NCBI GenBank assembly: GCA_900473045.1
Contig: UCKS01000023.1
Span: 124,001 to 188,000, forward strand
DNA length: 64,000 nucleotides
Reading direction: 5' to 3'
Source: Hyphomicrobiales bacterium
GTDB lineage: Bacteria; Pseudomonadota; Alphaproteobacteria; Rhizobiales; Rhizobiaceae
Shown: one piece after another, positions 17,564 through 27,300 of the stretch
How the letters are laid out: every line of letters starts with the position of its first letter
How positions within the stretch are numbered: position 1 is the first letter of the stretch
The notes under the pieces: model-generated
The model's input: the letters and a program-made list of their open reading frames with translations, nothing else
The model's database searches: none
Told to the model about the DNA's origin: nothing
Program-made: the position numbers and the translations under genes

Positions 17564-18949
17564 ATGGCAAACATGACCAACACACCTGAGAGCGCCGGCA
17601 GCAATCTGATGGCGCGGGCTCTGCGCGAGGGCTTTTATGCTGGCCTCGTGGCACTCGGTCTCTTCGTCCTCTTCGTCGGGTTGAAGACCGACCAGAACAT
17701 CCTGAACGAGCTGATCCTCGTGCAGCGCTGGGGATTGCTCGCAATCTTCGTCGTCATCGCCGCAGTCGGCCGTTTCCTTTCCGTTGCCTTCATCCGTCCG
17801 TATCTTGCCGAGCGCAAGGCTGAAAAAGCCGCAGCACCGGTCAAGGATGCCAACTTCTTCGTGCGCAATTTCAGCATGATCGCGATCGCGGTCCTGATTG
17901 TCTATCCGCCGATTATGGTGGGGCTGTTCGGCTTCCAGGGCTCGTTGAAATGGGTCGATAACTTCGGCATCCAGATCCTGATCTACGTAATGCTGGCCTG
18001 GGGCTTGAATATCGTCGTCGGTCTCGCCGGCCTTCTCGACCTCGGCTACGTCGCCTTCTACGCGGTCGGCGCCTATTCCTACGCACTGCTGTCGTCCCAC
18101 TTCGGCCTGTCGTTCTGGATTCTGTTGCCGATGGCCGGCATCTTCGCCGCCCTCTGGGGTGTGATCCTGGGCTTCCCGGTCCTGCGCCTCAAGGGCGACT
18201 ACCTGGCGATCGTGACGCTTGCCTTCGGGGAAATCATCCGGCTGGTGCTGATCAACTGGACGGCAGTGACCAAGGGCACTTTCGGTATATCCGGCATCGC
18301 CAAGGCATCCGTCTTCGGCATCTGGTCGTTCGATGTCAGTGCGACGAACAACTTCGCCAAGGTCTTCGGCCTGCCGATGTCGTCGTCCTACTACAAGATC
18401 TTCCTGTTCTATCTGATCTTGGCGCTCTGCCTGCTGACGGCCTTCGTCACCATCCGCCTGCGCCGCATGCCGATTGGCCGGGCCTGGGAAGCGCTGCGCG
18501 AAGACGAGATCGCCTGCCGTTCGCTCGGCATCAATACGGTGACGACCAAGCTCACCGCTTTCGCAACGGGCGCCATGTTCGGTGGCTTTGCGGGCTCTTT
18601 CTTCGCCGTTCGCCAGGGTTTCGTCTCGCCGGAATCCTTCGTCTTCCTGGAATCGGCAATCATCCTTGCCATCGTGGTTCTGGGCGGCATGGGTTCGCTG
18701 ATCGGTATCGCCATCGCGGCGACATTGATGATCGGCGGCACCGAGCTGCTGCGTGAAATGGAGTTCCTGAAGCACATATTCGGTCCCGACTTCACCCCGG
18801 AACTGTACCGCATGCTGATCTTCGGTCTGGCCATGATCATTGTCATGGTGTGGAAACCGCGCGGCTTTGTCGGCTCGCGCGAACCCACGGCATTCCTGCG
18901 CGAGCGCAAGAGTGTCTCCGGCAGCTTTACCAAGGAAGGTCACGGTTGA
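17564..18949 (+). CDS. livM: branched-chain amino acid ABC transporter permease LivM
   Basis: A 461-residue permease, the partner of LivH. As in other rhizobial LivM proteins it has an N-terminal extension of about 110 residues with two or three extra helices ([31 protein letters not shown]). The conserved core follows: [31 protein letters not shown] and the docking loop [20 protein letters not shown]. The C-terminus ([16 protein letters not shown]) is typical. The gap to livH is 4 bases and livG follows after 2 bases, with AAGGAAGG near its end serving as the livG RBS. Confidence 0.95.
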   Translation: MANMTNTPESAGSNLMARALREGFYAGLVALGLFVLFVGLKTDQNILNELILVQRWGLLAIFVVIAAVGRFLSVAFIRPYLAERKAEKAAAPVKDANFFVRNFSMIAIAVLIVYPPIMVGLFGFQGSLKWVDNFGIQILIYVMLAWGLNIVVGLAGLLDLGYVAFYAVGAYSYALLSSHFGLSFWILLPMAGIFAALWGVILGFPVLRLKGDYLAIVTLAFGEIIRLVLINWTAVTKGTFGISGIAKASVFGIWSFDVSATNNFAKVFGLPMSSSYYKIFLFYLILALCLLTAFVTIRLRRMPIGRAWEALREDEIACRSLGINTVTTKLTAFATGAMFGGFAGSFFAVRQGFVSPESFVFLESAIILAIVVLGGMGSLIGIAIAATLMIGGTELLREMEFLKHIFGPDFTPELYRMLIFGLAMIIVMVWKPRGFVGSREPTAFLRERKSVSGSFTKEGHG

Positions 18950-18951
18950 TC

Positions 18952-19839
18952 ATGGCCGGAACGAATACGATGACGAAAGATCCGATCCTCAAAGTCGACC
19001 ATCTGTCGATGCGCTTCGGCGGCCTGATGGCCATCAACGACCTGTCGTTCGAAGCCTATCGCGGCGACATTACTGCACTGATCGGCCCGAACGGGGCCGG
19101 CAAGACCACGGTGTTCAACTGCATCACCGGCTTCTACAAGCCGACGATGGGCATGATCACGATGCGGCAGAAGGCGGGCAAGGAATATCTGCTCGAACGC
19201 ATGTCGGATTTTGAGGTCAATCGCGATGCCAAGGTGGCCCGTACCTTCCAGAACATCCGGCTTTTCTCCGGCTTGACGGTGCTGGAGAACCTTCTGGTCG
19301 CGCAGCACAACAAGCTGATGCTGGCCTCGGGCTATACCGTCCTCGGTCTTCTGGGCTTCCCGGCCTACAAAAAGGCTGCGGCACAGTCGATCGAGCAGGC
19401 GAAATACTGGCTCGACAAGGCAAACTTGACCGACCGTGCCGACGATCCGGCCGGCGATCTGCCCTACGGCGCGCAGCGCCGTCTGGAAATCGCCCGCGCC
19501 ATGTGCACGGGACCGGAGTTTCTCTGCCTCGACGAACCGGCAGCGGGTCTCAACCCGCGCGAATCGCTTGTGCTCAACCAGTTGTTGCGCAGCATTCGCA
19601 AGGACACCGGGACCTCGATCCTTTTGATCGAGCACGACATGTCGGTGGTCATGGAAATCTCCGACCATGTCGTCGTGCTGGAATACGGCCAGAAGATTTC
19701 GGATGGCAATCCGGACCATGTGAAGAACGATCCGAAGGTTATTGCGGCCTATCTCGGTGTTGAAGATGATGAGGTCGAAGAGGTGTTCGAACAAATCGAG
19801 GAAATCGCCGTCGCTGCGCCGGGAGAAACGCCCAAATGA
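18952..19839 (+). CDS. livG: branched-chain amino acid ABC transporter ATPase LivG
   Basis: A 295-residue ATPase that energizes LivHM. Walker A is GPNGAGKT at residues 45-52. The signature region reads LPYGAQRRLEIARAM, a LivG-type variant of LSGGQ, and Walker B is FLCLDEPAAGLNP. The switch histidine lies in LLIEHDMSVVMEISD. The C-terminal tail is acidic (EDDEVEEVFEQIEEI), longer than in E. coli LivG, a feature I associate with rhizobial homologues. The start ATG at 18952 follows the livM stop by 2 bases; an in-frame ATG at 18970 is an alternative. The gene overlaps livF by ATGA. Confidence 0.95.
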   Translation: MAGTNTMTKDPILKVDHLSMRFGGLMAINDLSFEAYRGDITALIGPNGAGKTTVFNCITGFYKPTMGMITMRQKAGKEYLLERMSDFEVNRDAKVARTFQNIRLFSGLTVLENLLVAQHNKLMLASGYTVLGLLGFPAYKKAAAQSIEQAKYWLDKANLTDRADDPAGDLPYGAQRRLEIARAMCTGPEFLCLDEPAAGLNPRESLVLNQLLRSIRKDTGTSILLIEHDMSVVMEISDHVVVLEYGQKISDGNPDHVKNDPKVIAAYLGVEDDEVEEVFEQIEEIAVAAPGETPK

Positions 19840-20561
19840 GCGATAACCTTCTGCACGTCAAAGACGTCGAGACATACTACGGCAATATCCGGGCGCTTGG
19901 CGGCGTCGAAGTTGAAGTCAAGCGCGGCGAAATCGTCTGCATGATCGGGGCCAATGGCGCCGGGAAATCGACGCTGATGATGACGATCTGCGGTAGCCCG
20001 CAGGCAAGGACAGGTTCGGTCACCTTCGAGGGGCAGGATATCACCCGCATGCCGACGCACGAGATCGCCCGTTTGCGGATCGCGCAGTCGCCGGAAGGCC
20101 GCCGGATCTTTCCGCGCATGACGGTCTATGAAAATCTTCAGATGGGCGCGAGTCTCGATAATCTGAAATATTTCAACGAGGACGTTGAAAAGATCTTCAC
20201 GCTGTTCCCGCGTCTCAAGGAGCGTCAGTCACAGCGCGGCGGAACGCTTTCGGGCGGCGAGCAGCAGATGCTGTCGATCGGCCGTGCGCTGATGGCGCGT
20301 CCGAAGCTTTTGCTTCTCGACGAGCCGTCGCTCGGTCTGGCACCGCTGATCGTCAAGGGCATCTTTGCGGCGATCAAGAAGCTCAATGAAGAGGAGGGGC
20401 TTACGGTTTTCCTCGTCGAGCAGAATGCTTTTGCGGCCTTGAAGCTGTCTCACCGTGGTTACGTCATGGTCAACGGCAAGGTGACGATGAGCGGCAGCGG
20501 CAGGGAATTGCTGGCCAATCCGGAAGTGCGCGCCGCCTATCTCGAAGGCGGTCATCATTGA
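19836..20561 (+). CDS. livF: branched-chain amino acid ABC transporter ATPase LivF
   Basis: A 241-residue ATPase, the second nucleotide-binding subunit of the LIV importer. Walker A is GANGAGKST, the signature LSGGEQQMLSIGRAL, Walker B LLLLDEPSLGLAP and the switch histidine position is replaced by glutamine in FLVEQNAFAAL, as is usual for LivF. The start overlaps the livG stop (ATGA at 19836-19839), so the two are translationally coupled. A 118-base gap separates it from the small membrane protein gene downstream. Confidence 0.95.
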   Translation: MSDNLLHVKDVETYYGNIRALGGVEVEVKRGEIVCMIGANGAGKSTLMMTICGSPQARTGSVTFEGQDITRMPTHEIARLRIAQSPEGRRIFPRMTVYENLQMGASLDNLKYFNEDVEKIFTLFPRLKERQSQRGGTLSGGEQQMLSIGRALMARPKLLLLDEPSLGLAPLIVKGIFAAIKKLNEEEGLTVFLVEQNAFAALKLSHRGYVMVNGKVTMSGSGRELLANPEVRAAYLEGGHH

Positions 20562-20679
20562 TGGCATTCCGGCTCATGTCAGAGGTTTCCTCCGACGCGG
20601 GCCGGCTTGCACATCCGATATATTGGGGCGTTCGCAGGCGGTCTGAAAACCGCCCGGCGCTTTGAAGGGGAGAAACAGG

Positions 20680-21024
20680 ATGCAAGGCATTCTCTACGAA
20701 GAACCCTCGGTTCTGTATTTTCTGCTGATCACGGTGGTGATGGGCGGATGGACGGCGTGGCGCACAGGCAAGAGTGCCGCTGAAGGCTGGAGCAGCTACG
20801 GCGCTTTGGTGTTCTATACGCTACTTCTGGGTGTGGCCATCCGGTTCATTCATCATGCGCTTTTCAACGGCAGCATGTTGACTTTACAGTACTATGCCGT
20901 GGACACGATCATTCTTTTGCTGTTTGCTACAGCCGGTTACCGTTACTACCGTACGCAGCAGATGACCAACAACTACTACTGGCTTTACGAGAAGGTGTCG
21001 CCCTTTTCGTGGAAGTCGAAATAA
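20680..21024 (+). CDS. small membrane protein of the liv locus (DUF6867-like)
   Basis: A 114-residue integral membrane protein with three hydrophobic helices (VLYFLLITVVMGGWTAW; YGALVFYTLLLGVAIRFIHHAL; YYAVDTIILLLFATAGYRYY) and a C-terminal Tyr/Lys-rich tail. I recognise it as the small conserved protein that rhizobial genomes carry between livF and livK (I believe the family is DUF6867). No function is known to me. The conserved position suggests a role with the LIV transporter, for example complex assembly, but nothing in the sequence proves it. The start ATG at 20680 has AAGGGGAG 7 bases upstream; a TTG at 20662 is in frame but overlaps that site. Confidence 0.75.
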   Translation: MQGILYEEPSVLYFLLITVVMGGWTAWRTGKSAAEGWSSYGALVFYTLLLGVAIRFIHHALFNGSMLTLQYYAVDTIILLLFATAGYRYYRTQQMTNNYYWLYEKVSPFSWKSK

Positions 21025-21147
21025 CAGAGGGAACCCCGCGTCGGAGCCTTTGATACTGACGTGGAGATAAGAATACCGGCGCGATTATGGTGGGTATCGT
21101 GACTGGTTTAAAAAGGCACCCGCTCAATTTTTTTTGGGAGTAACAAG

Positions 21148-22269
21148 ATGAAAAAGTCACTTTTGTCAGCTGTTGCGCTGACTGCAATGGTCGCTTTCAG
21201 CGGCAATGCATGGGCTGATCTGCTGGTTGGTGTTGCTGGCCCGTTGACCGGCCCGAACGCAGCTTTCGGCGCCCAGCTCCAGAAGGGTGCTGAGCAGGCC
21301 GCAGCTGACATCAATGCTGCCGGCGGTATCAATGGCGAACAGATCAAGATCGTGCTCGGCGACGACGTTTCCGATCCGAAGCAGGGCGTTTCCGTTGCCA
21401 ACAAGTTCGTTGCCGACGGCGTCAAGTTCGTCATCGGCCACTTCAACTCCGGTGTTTCGATCCCGGCTTCGGAAGTCTACGCTGAAAACGGCATCTTGCA
21501 GATCACTCCTGCGTCCACCAACCCGGTCTTTACCGAACGCGGCCTGTGGAACACCTTCCGTACCTGCGGCCGTGATGACCAGCAGGGTGCCGTTGCCGGT
21601 GCCTACATTGCTGCAAACTTCAAGGACGCCAAGGTTGCCGTCGTTCACGACAAGACACCTTACGGCCAGGGCCTCGCTGACCTGACCAAGGCTGCCATGA
21701 ACGAAGCCGGCGTCAAGGAAGCCGTCTACGAAGGTATCACGGCTGGCGACAAGGACTTCTCGGCCCTGATCGCCAAGATGAAGGAAGCCGGCGTATCGCT
21801 GGTTTACTACGGCGGCCTGCACACGGAAGCCGGCCTCATCATGCGCCAGATGGCTGACCAGGGCCTGAAGGCGACCCTGATGTCCGGCGACGGTATCGTC
21901 TCGAACGAACTTGCTTCGATCGCTGGCGACGCTGTGAACGGCACGCTGATGACGTTCGCTCCGGATCCGCGCAAGAACCCGGCTGCAAAGGAACTGGTCG
22001 AAAAGTTCCGTGCAAACGGCTTTGAGCCGGAAGCCTACACGCTCTACTCCTACTCCGCTCTGCAGGTTATCGCTGAAGCTGCCAAGACAACTGGCGGCAA
22101 CGACCCGCAGGCTGTTGCCGAGAACATCAAGGGCAAGGGTCCGTTCAAGACCGTTATCGGCGATTTCGGCTATGACGAAAAGGGCGACATCACCCGTCCT
22201 GACTACGTCATGTACACCTGGAAGAAGGGCGACGACGGCAAGTTCAGCTATTTCGAAAACGAAAAATAA
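21148..22269 (+). CDS. livK: branched-chain amino acid ABC transporter substrate-binding protein
   Basis: A 373-residue periplasmic binding protein of the LIV type. A signal peptide occupies residues 1-23 ([23 protein letters not shown], cleaved before DLLVG). The mature protein shows the family fold: [33 protein letters not shown], the ligand loop FGHFNSG-like [13 protein letters not shown] and [14 protein letters not shown], and hinge regions. GGGAG lies 10 bases before the ATG. Codon use is strongly biased to preferred codons (GGC, AAG, GAA), which suggests high expression, as expected for a binding protein that outnumbers its permease. It is followed by a strong intrinsic terminator. Confidence 0.95.
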   Translation: MKKSLLSAVALTAMVAFSGNAWADLLVGVAGPLTGPNAAFGAQLQKGAEQAAADINAAGGINGEQIKIVLGDDVSDPKQGVSVANKFVADGVKFVIGHFNSGVSIPASEVYAENGILQITPASTNPVFTERGLWNTFRTCGRDDQQGAVAGAYIAANFKDAKVAVVHDKTPYGQGLADLTKAAMNEAGVKEAVYEGITAGDKDFSALIAKMKEAGVSLVYYGGLHTEAGLIMRQMADQGLKATLMSGDGIVSNELASIAGDAVNGTLMTFAPDPRKNPAAKELVEKFRANGFEPEAYTLYSYSALQVIAEAAKTTGGNDPQAVAENIKGKGPFKTVIGDFGYDEKGDITRPDYVMYTWKKGDDGKFSYFENEK

Positions 22270-22312
22270 TCGTTTTTCGATTGAGCACCGATCGGTCCAT
22301 CTGGACCGCGAA

Positions 22313-22337
22313 AGGCCCGGCATCGCCGGGCCTTTTT
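22313..22337 (+). terminator. intrinsic terminator after livK
   Basis: AGGCCCGGC (22313-22321) pairs perfectly with GCCGGGCCT (22325-22333) over a 3-base loop, followed by a run of T. A second perfect hairpin, CGGTCC-ATCT-GGACCG (22293-22308), lies just before it. Confidence 0.9.
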
Positions 22338-22462
22338 GCGTTCTGTCTCCCGTCTATGATGATGTTCAGTTTCGGCAAGGCTGTTTCAACACACCGGCTG
22401 CTGGATTGCCGCCGTTCCTGTGTTAGTTGTCAGGGCAATTCCCTTTTGTCCGGAGGCAGACG

Positions 22463-23437
22463 ATGACCGAAAAACCACGCATTCTTGTCACCCGCCGCTG
22501 GCCCGATGCGGTCGAACGCGTTCTTGCCGAGCGCTTCGACGCGTCGTTCAACACATCGGATGTGGCCATGGATGCCAGCACACTTTTCGAGGCGCTGCGG
22601 TCGTTCGATGCGGTTCTGCCTACGGTGTCCGACCGTCTGCCGGCGTCGCTGTTCGAGGACGGTGATCTGCGCACACGGATCCTTGGGAATTTTGGCGTCG
22701 GTTATAACCACATCGATATCGCTGCGGCCGAGCATTACGGCATTATGGTCACCAATACGCCCGGCGTTTTGACGGATTGCACTGCGGATATCGCCATGGC
22801 GCTGCTTCTGTCGGTCGCGCGGCGGGCAGGCGAGGGTGAGCGTCAGGTTCGCTCCGGAGAATGGACCGGCTGGCGGCCGACGCACATGATCGGCACCAAG
22901 GTGACCGGAAAGACGCTGGGCATCATCGGCTTTGGCCGCATCGGCAAGGCGATGGCGAAACGCTGCCATTTCGGCTTCGACATGGACGTGGTCTTCTACA
23001 ACAGATCAAGGATCGATGCCGCCGAAGCGGCACGCTTTGGCGCACGGCAGCTGGAGGCCGTCGAGGACGTGCTGGCGGCGGCCGATTTCGTTTCGCTGCA
23101 TTGCCCGGGCGGTGGCGAAAACCGGCATCTGATCAATGCGCAGCGGCTGGCGGTGATGAAGCCGGGAGCGTACCTGATCAACACCGCGCGCGGTGATGTC
23201 ATCGACGAGACGGCGCTGATCCACGCGCTGGAAACCGGCGTTATCCGGGGCGCAGGCCTCGACGTTTTTGAGGCGGAGCCCAATGTTCCCGAACGGCTGC
23301 GCGGGCTCGACAATGTCGTGCTGCTGCCGCATCTGGGCAGCGCGACGGAAGAAACACGCACGGCCATGGGCATGAAGGTGGTAGAGAATATCACCGCCTT
23401 CTTCGACGGCCGCGAACCGCCTGACCGGGTTGCGTGA
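22463..23437 (+). CDS. D-2-hydroxyacid dehydrogenase (glyoxylate/hydroxypyruvate reductase-like)
   Basis: A 324-residue NAD(P)-dependent oxidoreductase of the D-isomer 2-hydroxyacid dehydrogenase family. The dinucleotide motif is GFGRIG (156-161). The catalytic triad is visible as R243 in TARGDVID, E272 in FEAEPNVP and H290 in LLPHLGSAT. The N-terminal substrate domain carries GNFGVGYNHIDI. The reaction is likely reduction of glyoxylate or hydroxypyruvate, or another 2-keto acid; the substrate cannot be resolved from sequence. The start ATG at 22463 has CCGGAGG upstream; the frame extends to 22427 without RBS support. It is a single-gene unit after the liv terminator, and its stop codon directly abuts the convergent response-regulator gene. 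Confidence 0.88.
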   Translation: MTEKPRILVTRRWPDAVERVLAERFDASFNTSDVAMDASTLFEALRSFDAVLPTVSDRLPASLFEDGDLRTRILGNFGVGYNHIDIAAAEHYGIMVTNTPGVLTDCTADIAMALLLSVARRAGEGERQVRSGEWTGWRPTHMIGTKVTGKTLGIIGFGRIGKAMAKRCHFGFDMDVVFYNRSRIDAAEAARFGARQLEAVEDVLAAADFVSLHCPGGGENRHLINAQRLAVMKPGAYLINTARGDVIDETALIHALETGVIRGAGLDVFEAEPNVPERLRGLDNVVLLPHLGSATEETRTAMGMKVVENITAFFDGREPPDRVA

Positions 23438-24361
23438 TTATTCCTGCCGCAGCGCATTCGCCGCCTTGACGGCGGCGGAAGCGCGATTTTCGACGCCGAG
23501 TTTGACGTAGATCTGTTCCAGGTGTTTGTTGACGGTGCGGGCGCTGAGACCGAGGATTTCGCCGATGTCGCGATTGGATTTGCCCTTGGCGATCCACAGC
23601 AGAACCTGGCCTTCGCGCACCGTCAGGGCAAAACTCTGCCGCAAAACCTCATCATCGCTGGTCTGGCTGACGCCGGTCAGCCGGAACAGGAACTCGTCGC
23701 CGCCGATCGCGCCGAGATAGGCGAGTTGCAAGACCGGCTGGCCATGCTGGTGGATCATCAACGGGCCGTCCTTGGAGACGCCGTGTTTTTCGCGCTCCCG
23801 CAGCCAGTCGCGGATAGGCACCGCGAGCGTATCCAGCCCGTCGTCCCGCCCGGTTGCGGCATTGACCAGCCGGGTCGCCTGAGGGGTCGACCACTGGATG
23901 GTGCCATTGCTGCGCACGGCAAGCAGATGGCGTCCTGCCGCATCCAGCGCCACGCGGGCACTTTGCGCCGAGCGCGCATTGGCCAGGTGCACACGGATGC
24001 GGGCGCGCAGTTCGTCGATATTGATCGGCTTTGAGAGATAATCGACGCCGCCGGATTCCAGTGCGTGGACGATATGTTCGGTCTCGGTCAGTCCGGTCAT
24101 GAAGATCACCGGCACCTGCGCCACCGCCGGATTGGTCTTCAGCGTGCGGCAGGTTTCAAACCCGTCCATGCCCGGCATGACGGCGTCCATCAGGATGACG
24201 TCGGGCGTGATGCGGTCGACGACGTTGATTGCGGCGTTGCCGGAGGTGGCGATCAGCACGGAAAAGCCGGATTGCTCCAGCGCATCCGTCAGGAAACCCA
24301 GCGTCTCCGGTGAATCGTCCACGATGAGCACGATGTCGCGCGGATGCACGGTTTCATTCAC
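23438..24361 (-). CDS. response regulator, receiver plus LuxR-type DNA-binding domain
   Basis: A 307-residue regulator. Residues 8-125 are a receiver domain with acidic pair D15-D16 (LIVDDSPE), phospho-acceptor D59 (ILMDAVMPGMDG) and K111 (YLSKP). A middle segment of about 110 residues resembles a small PAS-like domain (AAGRHLLAVRSNGTIQWSTP). The last ~62 residues are a LuxR/FixJ HTH (LTVREGQVLLWIAKGKSNRDIGEILGLSARTVNKHLEQIY). The start is the GTG at 24361, which overlaps the stop of the upstream kinase gene; further upstream ATGs would lie inside that gene. The overlap and order make it the obvious partner of the permease-kinase encoded at 24354-27743. Its most likely target is the divergent urtA promoter region (inference). 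Confidence 0.9.
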   Translation of the reverse strand: MNETVHPRDIVLIVDDSPETLGFLTDALEQSGFSVLIATSGNAAINVVDRITPDVILMDAVMPGMDGFETCRTLKTNPAVAQVPVIFMTGLTETEHIVHALESGGVDYLSKPINIDELRARIRVHLANARSAQSARVALDAAGRHLLAVRSNGTIQWSTPQATRLVNAATGRDDGLDTLAVPIRDWLREREKHGVSKDGPLMIHQHGQPVLQLAYLGAIGGDEFLFRLTGVSQTSDDEVLRQSFALTVREGQVLLWIAKGKSNRDIGEILGLSARTVNKHLEQIYVKLGVENRASAAVKAANALRQE

Positions 24362-27300
24362 CAGCCGGTCTCCCCTGTTTGTTGATGTTCTGCAGGAAGT
24401 CGGCATAGCCGGCAAGGTCGAAAGCCTGGACATAGGTCTTGACTGCGTCGGTAAACGGCTGGTTTTCCTCCTGCCGGGCGAGATCGGCGAGTTTGGCCTC
24501 GATGCCCCGGACATAGCCGATCTCGCCGAGCCGGATCAGTTCCTCGACATGGGCAGCGCCGGGGTTCGTCATGGTGTGCTTGGCCTTCGCCTTGGCTGCT
24601 GGCTGCACCGTGTCGCTATAGATCCATTCGAGTGCGAGGTGCACCGCCAGCTTGTCCTGCAACTGACGGATATCGAAGGGCTTGGCGAGCGTGTCGTTGT
24701 GGCCGGTATGGCTATCGGCCGCCGTGCCATCGCCGATATTGGCCGACAGCATGATGACCGGCGCCGTCTGGCCGTGATCGCGCAGGCGCGTCACCAGTTG
24801 CCAGCCGTTCATGCCGGGCATCGAAATGTCGATCAGGAAGAGATCGGGTTTGATGCCTTCGATCAGGGTCAGGCATTCCATGCCGCCGGCCGCCGTCAGC
24901 ACGACGAAGTCGAGCGGCATCAGCACTTCGCGCATCAGGTCGCGGTGGTCCTCATTGTCATCGACCACGACAATGGTGCGGCGCGGCCCGGCATAACCGG
25001 CAATCTTGCGGATCGAGGGTAGCGAAGCGGTCGGCCGGTTGAGCGCCGACAGCATCAGCCGTACCCGGAAGGTCGAGCCCCGGTCGCGCTCGCTCTCGAC
25101 GACGATCTCGCCGCCGAGCGTCTGGGTCAGGAGCTGGGTGATGGTGAGCCCGAGGCCAAGGCCCGGCATTGGCCGGATATGCTCTGCCTCGCCGCGCTGG
25201 AAGGGCTCGAAGATGCGCGGCAGGTCTGCCTGCGAAATTCCGCGGCCGGTGTCGGAAACGGTAAACGTTGCCACCTGGCTGCGATAGGCGACGTCGAAGC
25301 GGATGGTGCCGGTGTCGGTGAACTTGATGGCATTGGAGAGCAGGTTGACGAGGATCTGGCGCAGGCGCTTCTCGTCGGTGCGGACATATTGCGGCAAGGC
25401 GCTTGCCCGGTCGTGTTCAAAGAACAGGCCCTTGGCCTGCGCCTGTGGACGAAACATGTCGGTGACCTGGTCGAGGAAATCCTGGATGTTGATTTCGTTG
25501 GAATAGACCTGCAGGCGGCCGGCTTCGATCTTGGAAATGTCGAGCAGCCCGTCGATCAGCCCGGACAGGTGATCGGCGCTGCGCTTGATGACCTTGATGG
25601 CCGACTGGCGCGGCGCCGGAATGGTCTCGTCGCGCTCAAGGATCTGGGCATAGCCAAGCACGGCATTGAGCGGGGTGCGCAATTCGTGGCTGAGGCCGAC
25701 GACATAGCGGCTCTTGGCCCGGTTGGCGGCCTCGGCGGTTTCCTTGGCATATTGCAGGGCGGCGTCTGTCTTCTTGTGGGCGGCGATTTCCTTGAGCAAC
25801 AGAGTGTTCTGGCGCGAGGATTCCTCCTCGGCCACCAGCCGGCTGTCATGGGCAAGGACGTAGAACCAGCAGACGACACCGGTGACGACGGCAAAGACGA
25901 AGAAGACCACGCCGACCGTCCGGTTGATCACCGATGCCGTTTCGGGTGAGGCTGTGCCGGTCTGGTGGGCAATCATCGCCAGGATAATCCCGATGCACGC
26001 AACCGACAGCACGACGGCGATGCCATAGCGGCCGAGCCGTGTCGACAGCGTCTCCATTACCTTTTGCGGCAGCAGGGCCTTGGCGACCACGGCTGTCTGG
26101 GCGTTGAAACTCGCATGCGGCTTGCACATGTCGTGGCAGCGGCTGTCGAGCGAGCAGCAGAGCGAACAGATCGGCGCGGAATAGGCCGGGCACCAGGCCA
26201 TGTCTTCGGGCTCGAACGGATGTTCGCAGATCGAGCAGGTGACGGTCGAGAGTTTCTTCCAGCTCTGGCGTGGCTTGCGGGCGAGGTAATATTTGCCCTT
26301 TGTCGCCCAGGCGATGGCGGGGGAGACGATGAACGCGGTGATCAGCGCGATATAGGGGGCAAGCGACGCGGCCATGGCCCCCACCACGCCGAAATGCGCC
26401 GTCAGCGCGATCAGAGCCGATGCCGTCATGGCGCCGACGCCGACCGGGTTGATATCGTAGAGATGGGCGCGCTTGAACTCGATATTGGGCGGCGCCAGCC
26501 CCAGCGGCTTGTTGATGAACAGATCGGCCGAGATCGTGCAGAGCCAGGACATGGCGATGATCGAGAAGATGCCGAGCGTTTCTTCGAGCAGCTTGTAGAT
26601 GCCGAGTTCCATCAGGAGAAGCGCGATCGCCACGTTGAACATCAGCCAGACGACGCGGCCGGGATGGCTGTGGGTGAGGCGGGAGAAGAAATTCGACCAG
26701 GCGAGCGAGCCCGCATAGGCATTCATCACGTTGATCTTCAACTGCGACACGACGACGAAGGCTGCCATCAGCAGAAGCGCGGCATTGTGCCAGGGGATCA
26801 TGTAGCCGAAAGCGGTCAGGTACATATGCGCCGGATCGGCGGCATGCTCGACCGGCACGCCGGTGCTGAGGCACAGGACGACGAGGAATGAGCCGGCCAG
26901 CAGCTTTGGCGCACCGACGATCACCCAGCCGGCGCCGGCGAGGAATACGGCAATCCGGTGACGAAGCTTGCGCTGTCCCTCCGGCGGCAGGAAGCGCAGG
27001 AAATCGACCTGCTCGCCGATCTGCGCCATCAGGGCGAGGATGACGGCGGAGGCGGCGCCGAACTCCAGCAGCGAGAAGGGTGCGAAGGCGCCGGGCTCGC
27101 CCATCGGCTTGTGCGTGCCGGGAAAGGCAAGCCAGAGATCGAACTTGCTCCAGTCGGCCAGCGCGATGAAGATGAAGGGTGCGACGTTGAGGATGATCCA
27201 GAACGGCTGGGTAAGCAGCTGGAACTTGCTGATCAGCCGGACGCCATGGGTGACCAGCGGGATGACCATGACGGCGCTGATGATATAGCCGATCCAGACG

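Noticed and set aside
25179..26891. Several plus-strand open frames opposite the permease-kinase gene
   Set aside because: They are antisense to clearly conserved permease and kinase motifs and have no starts with RBS or domains.
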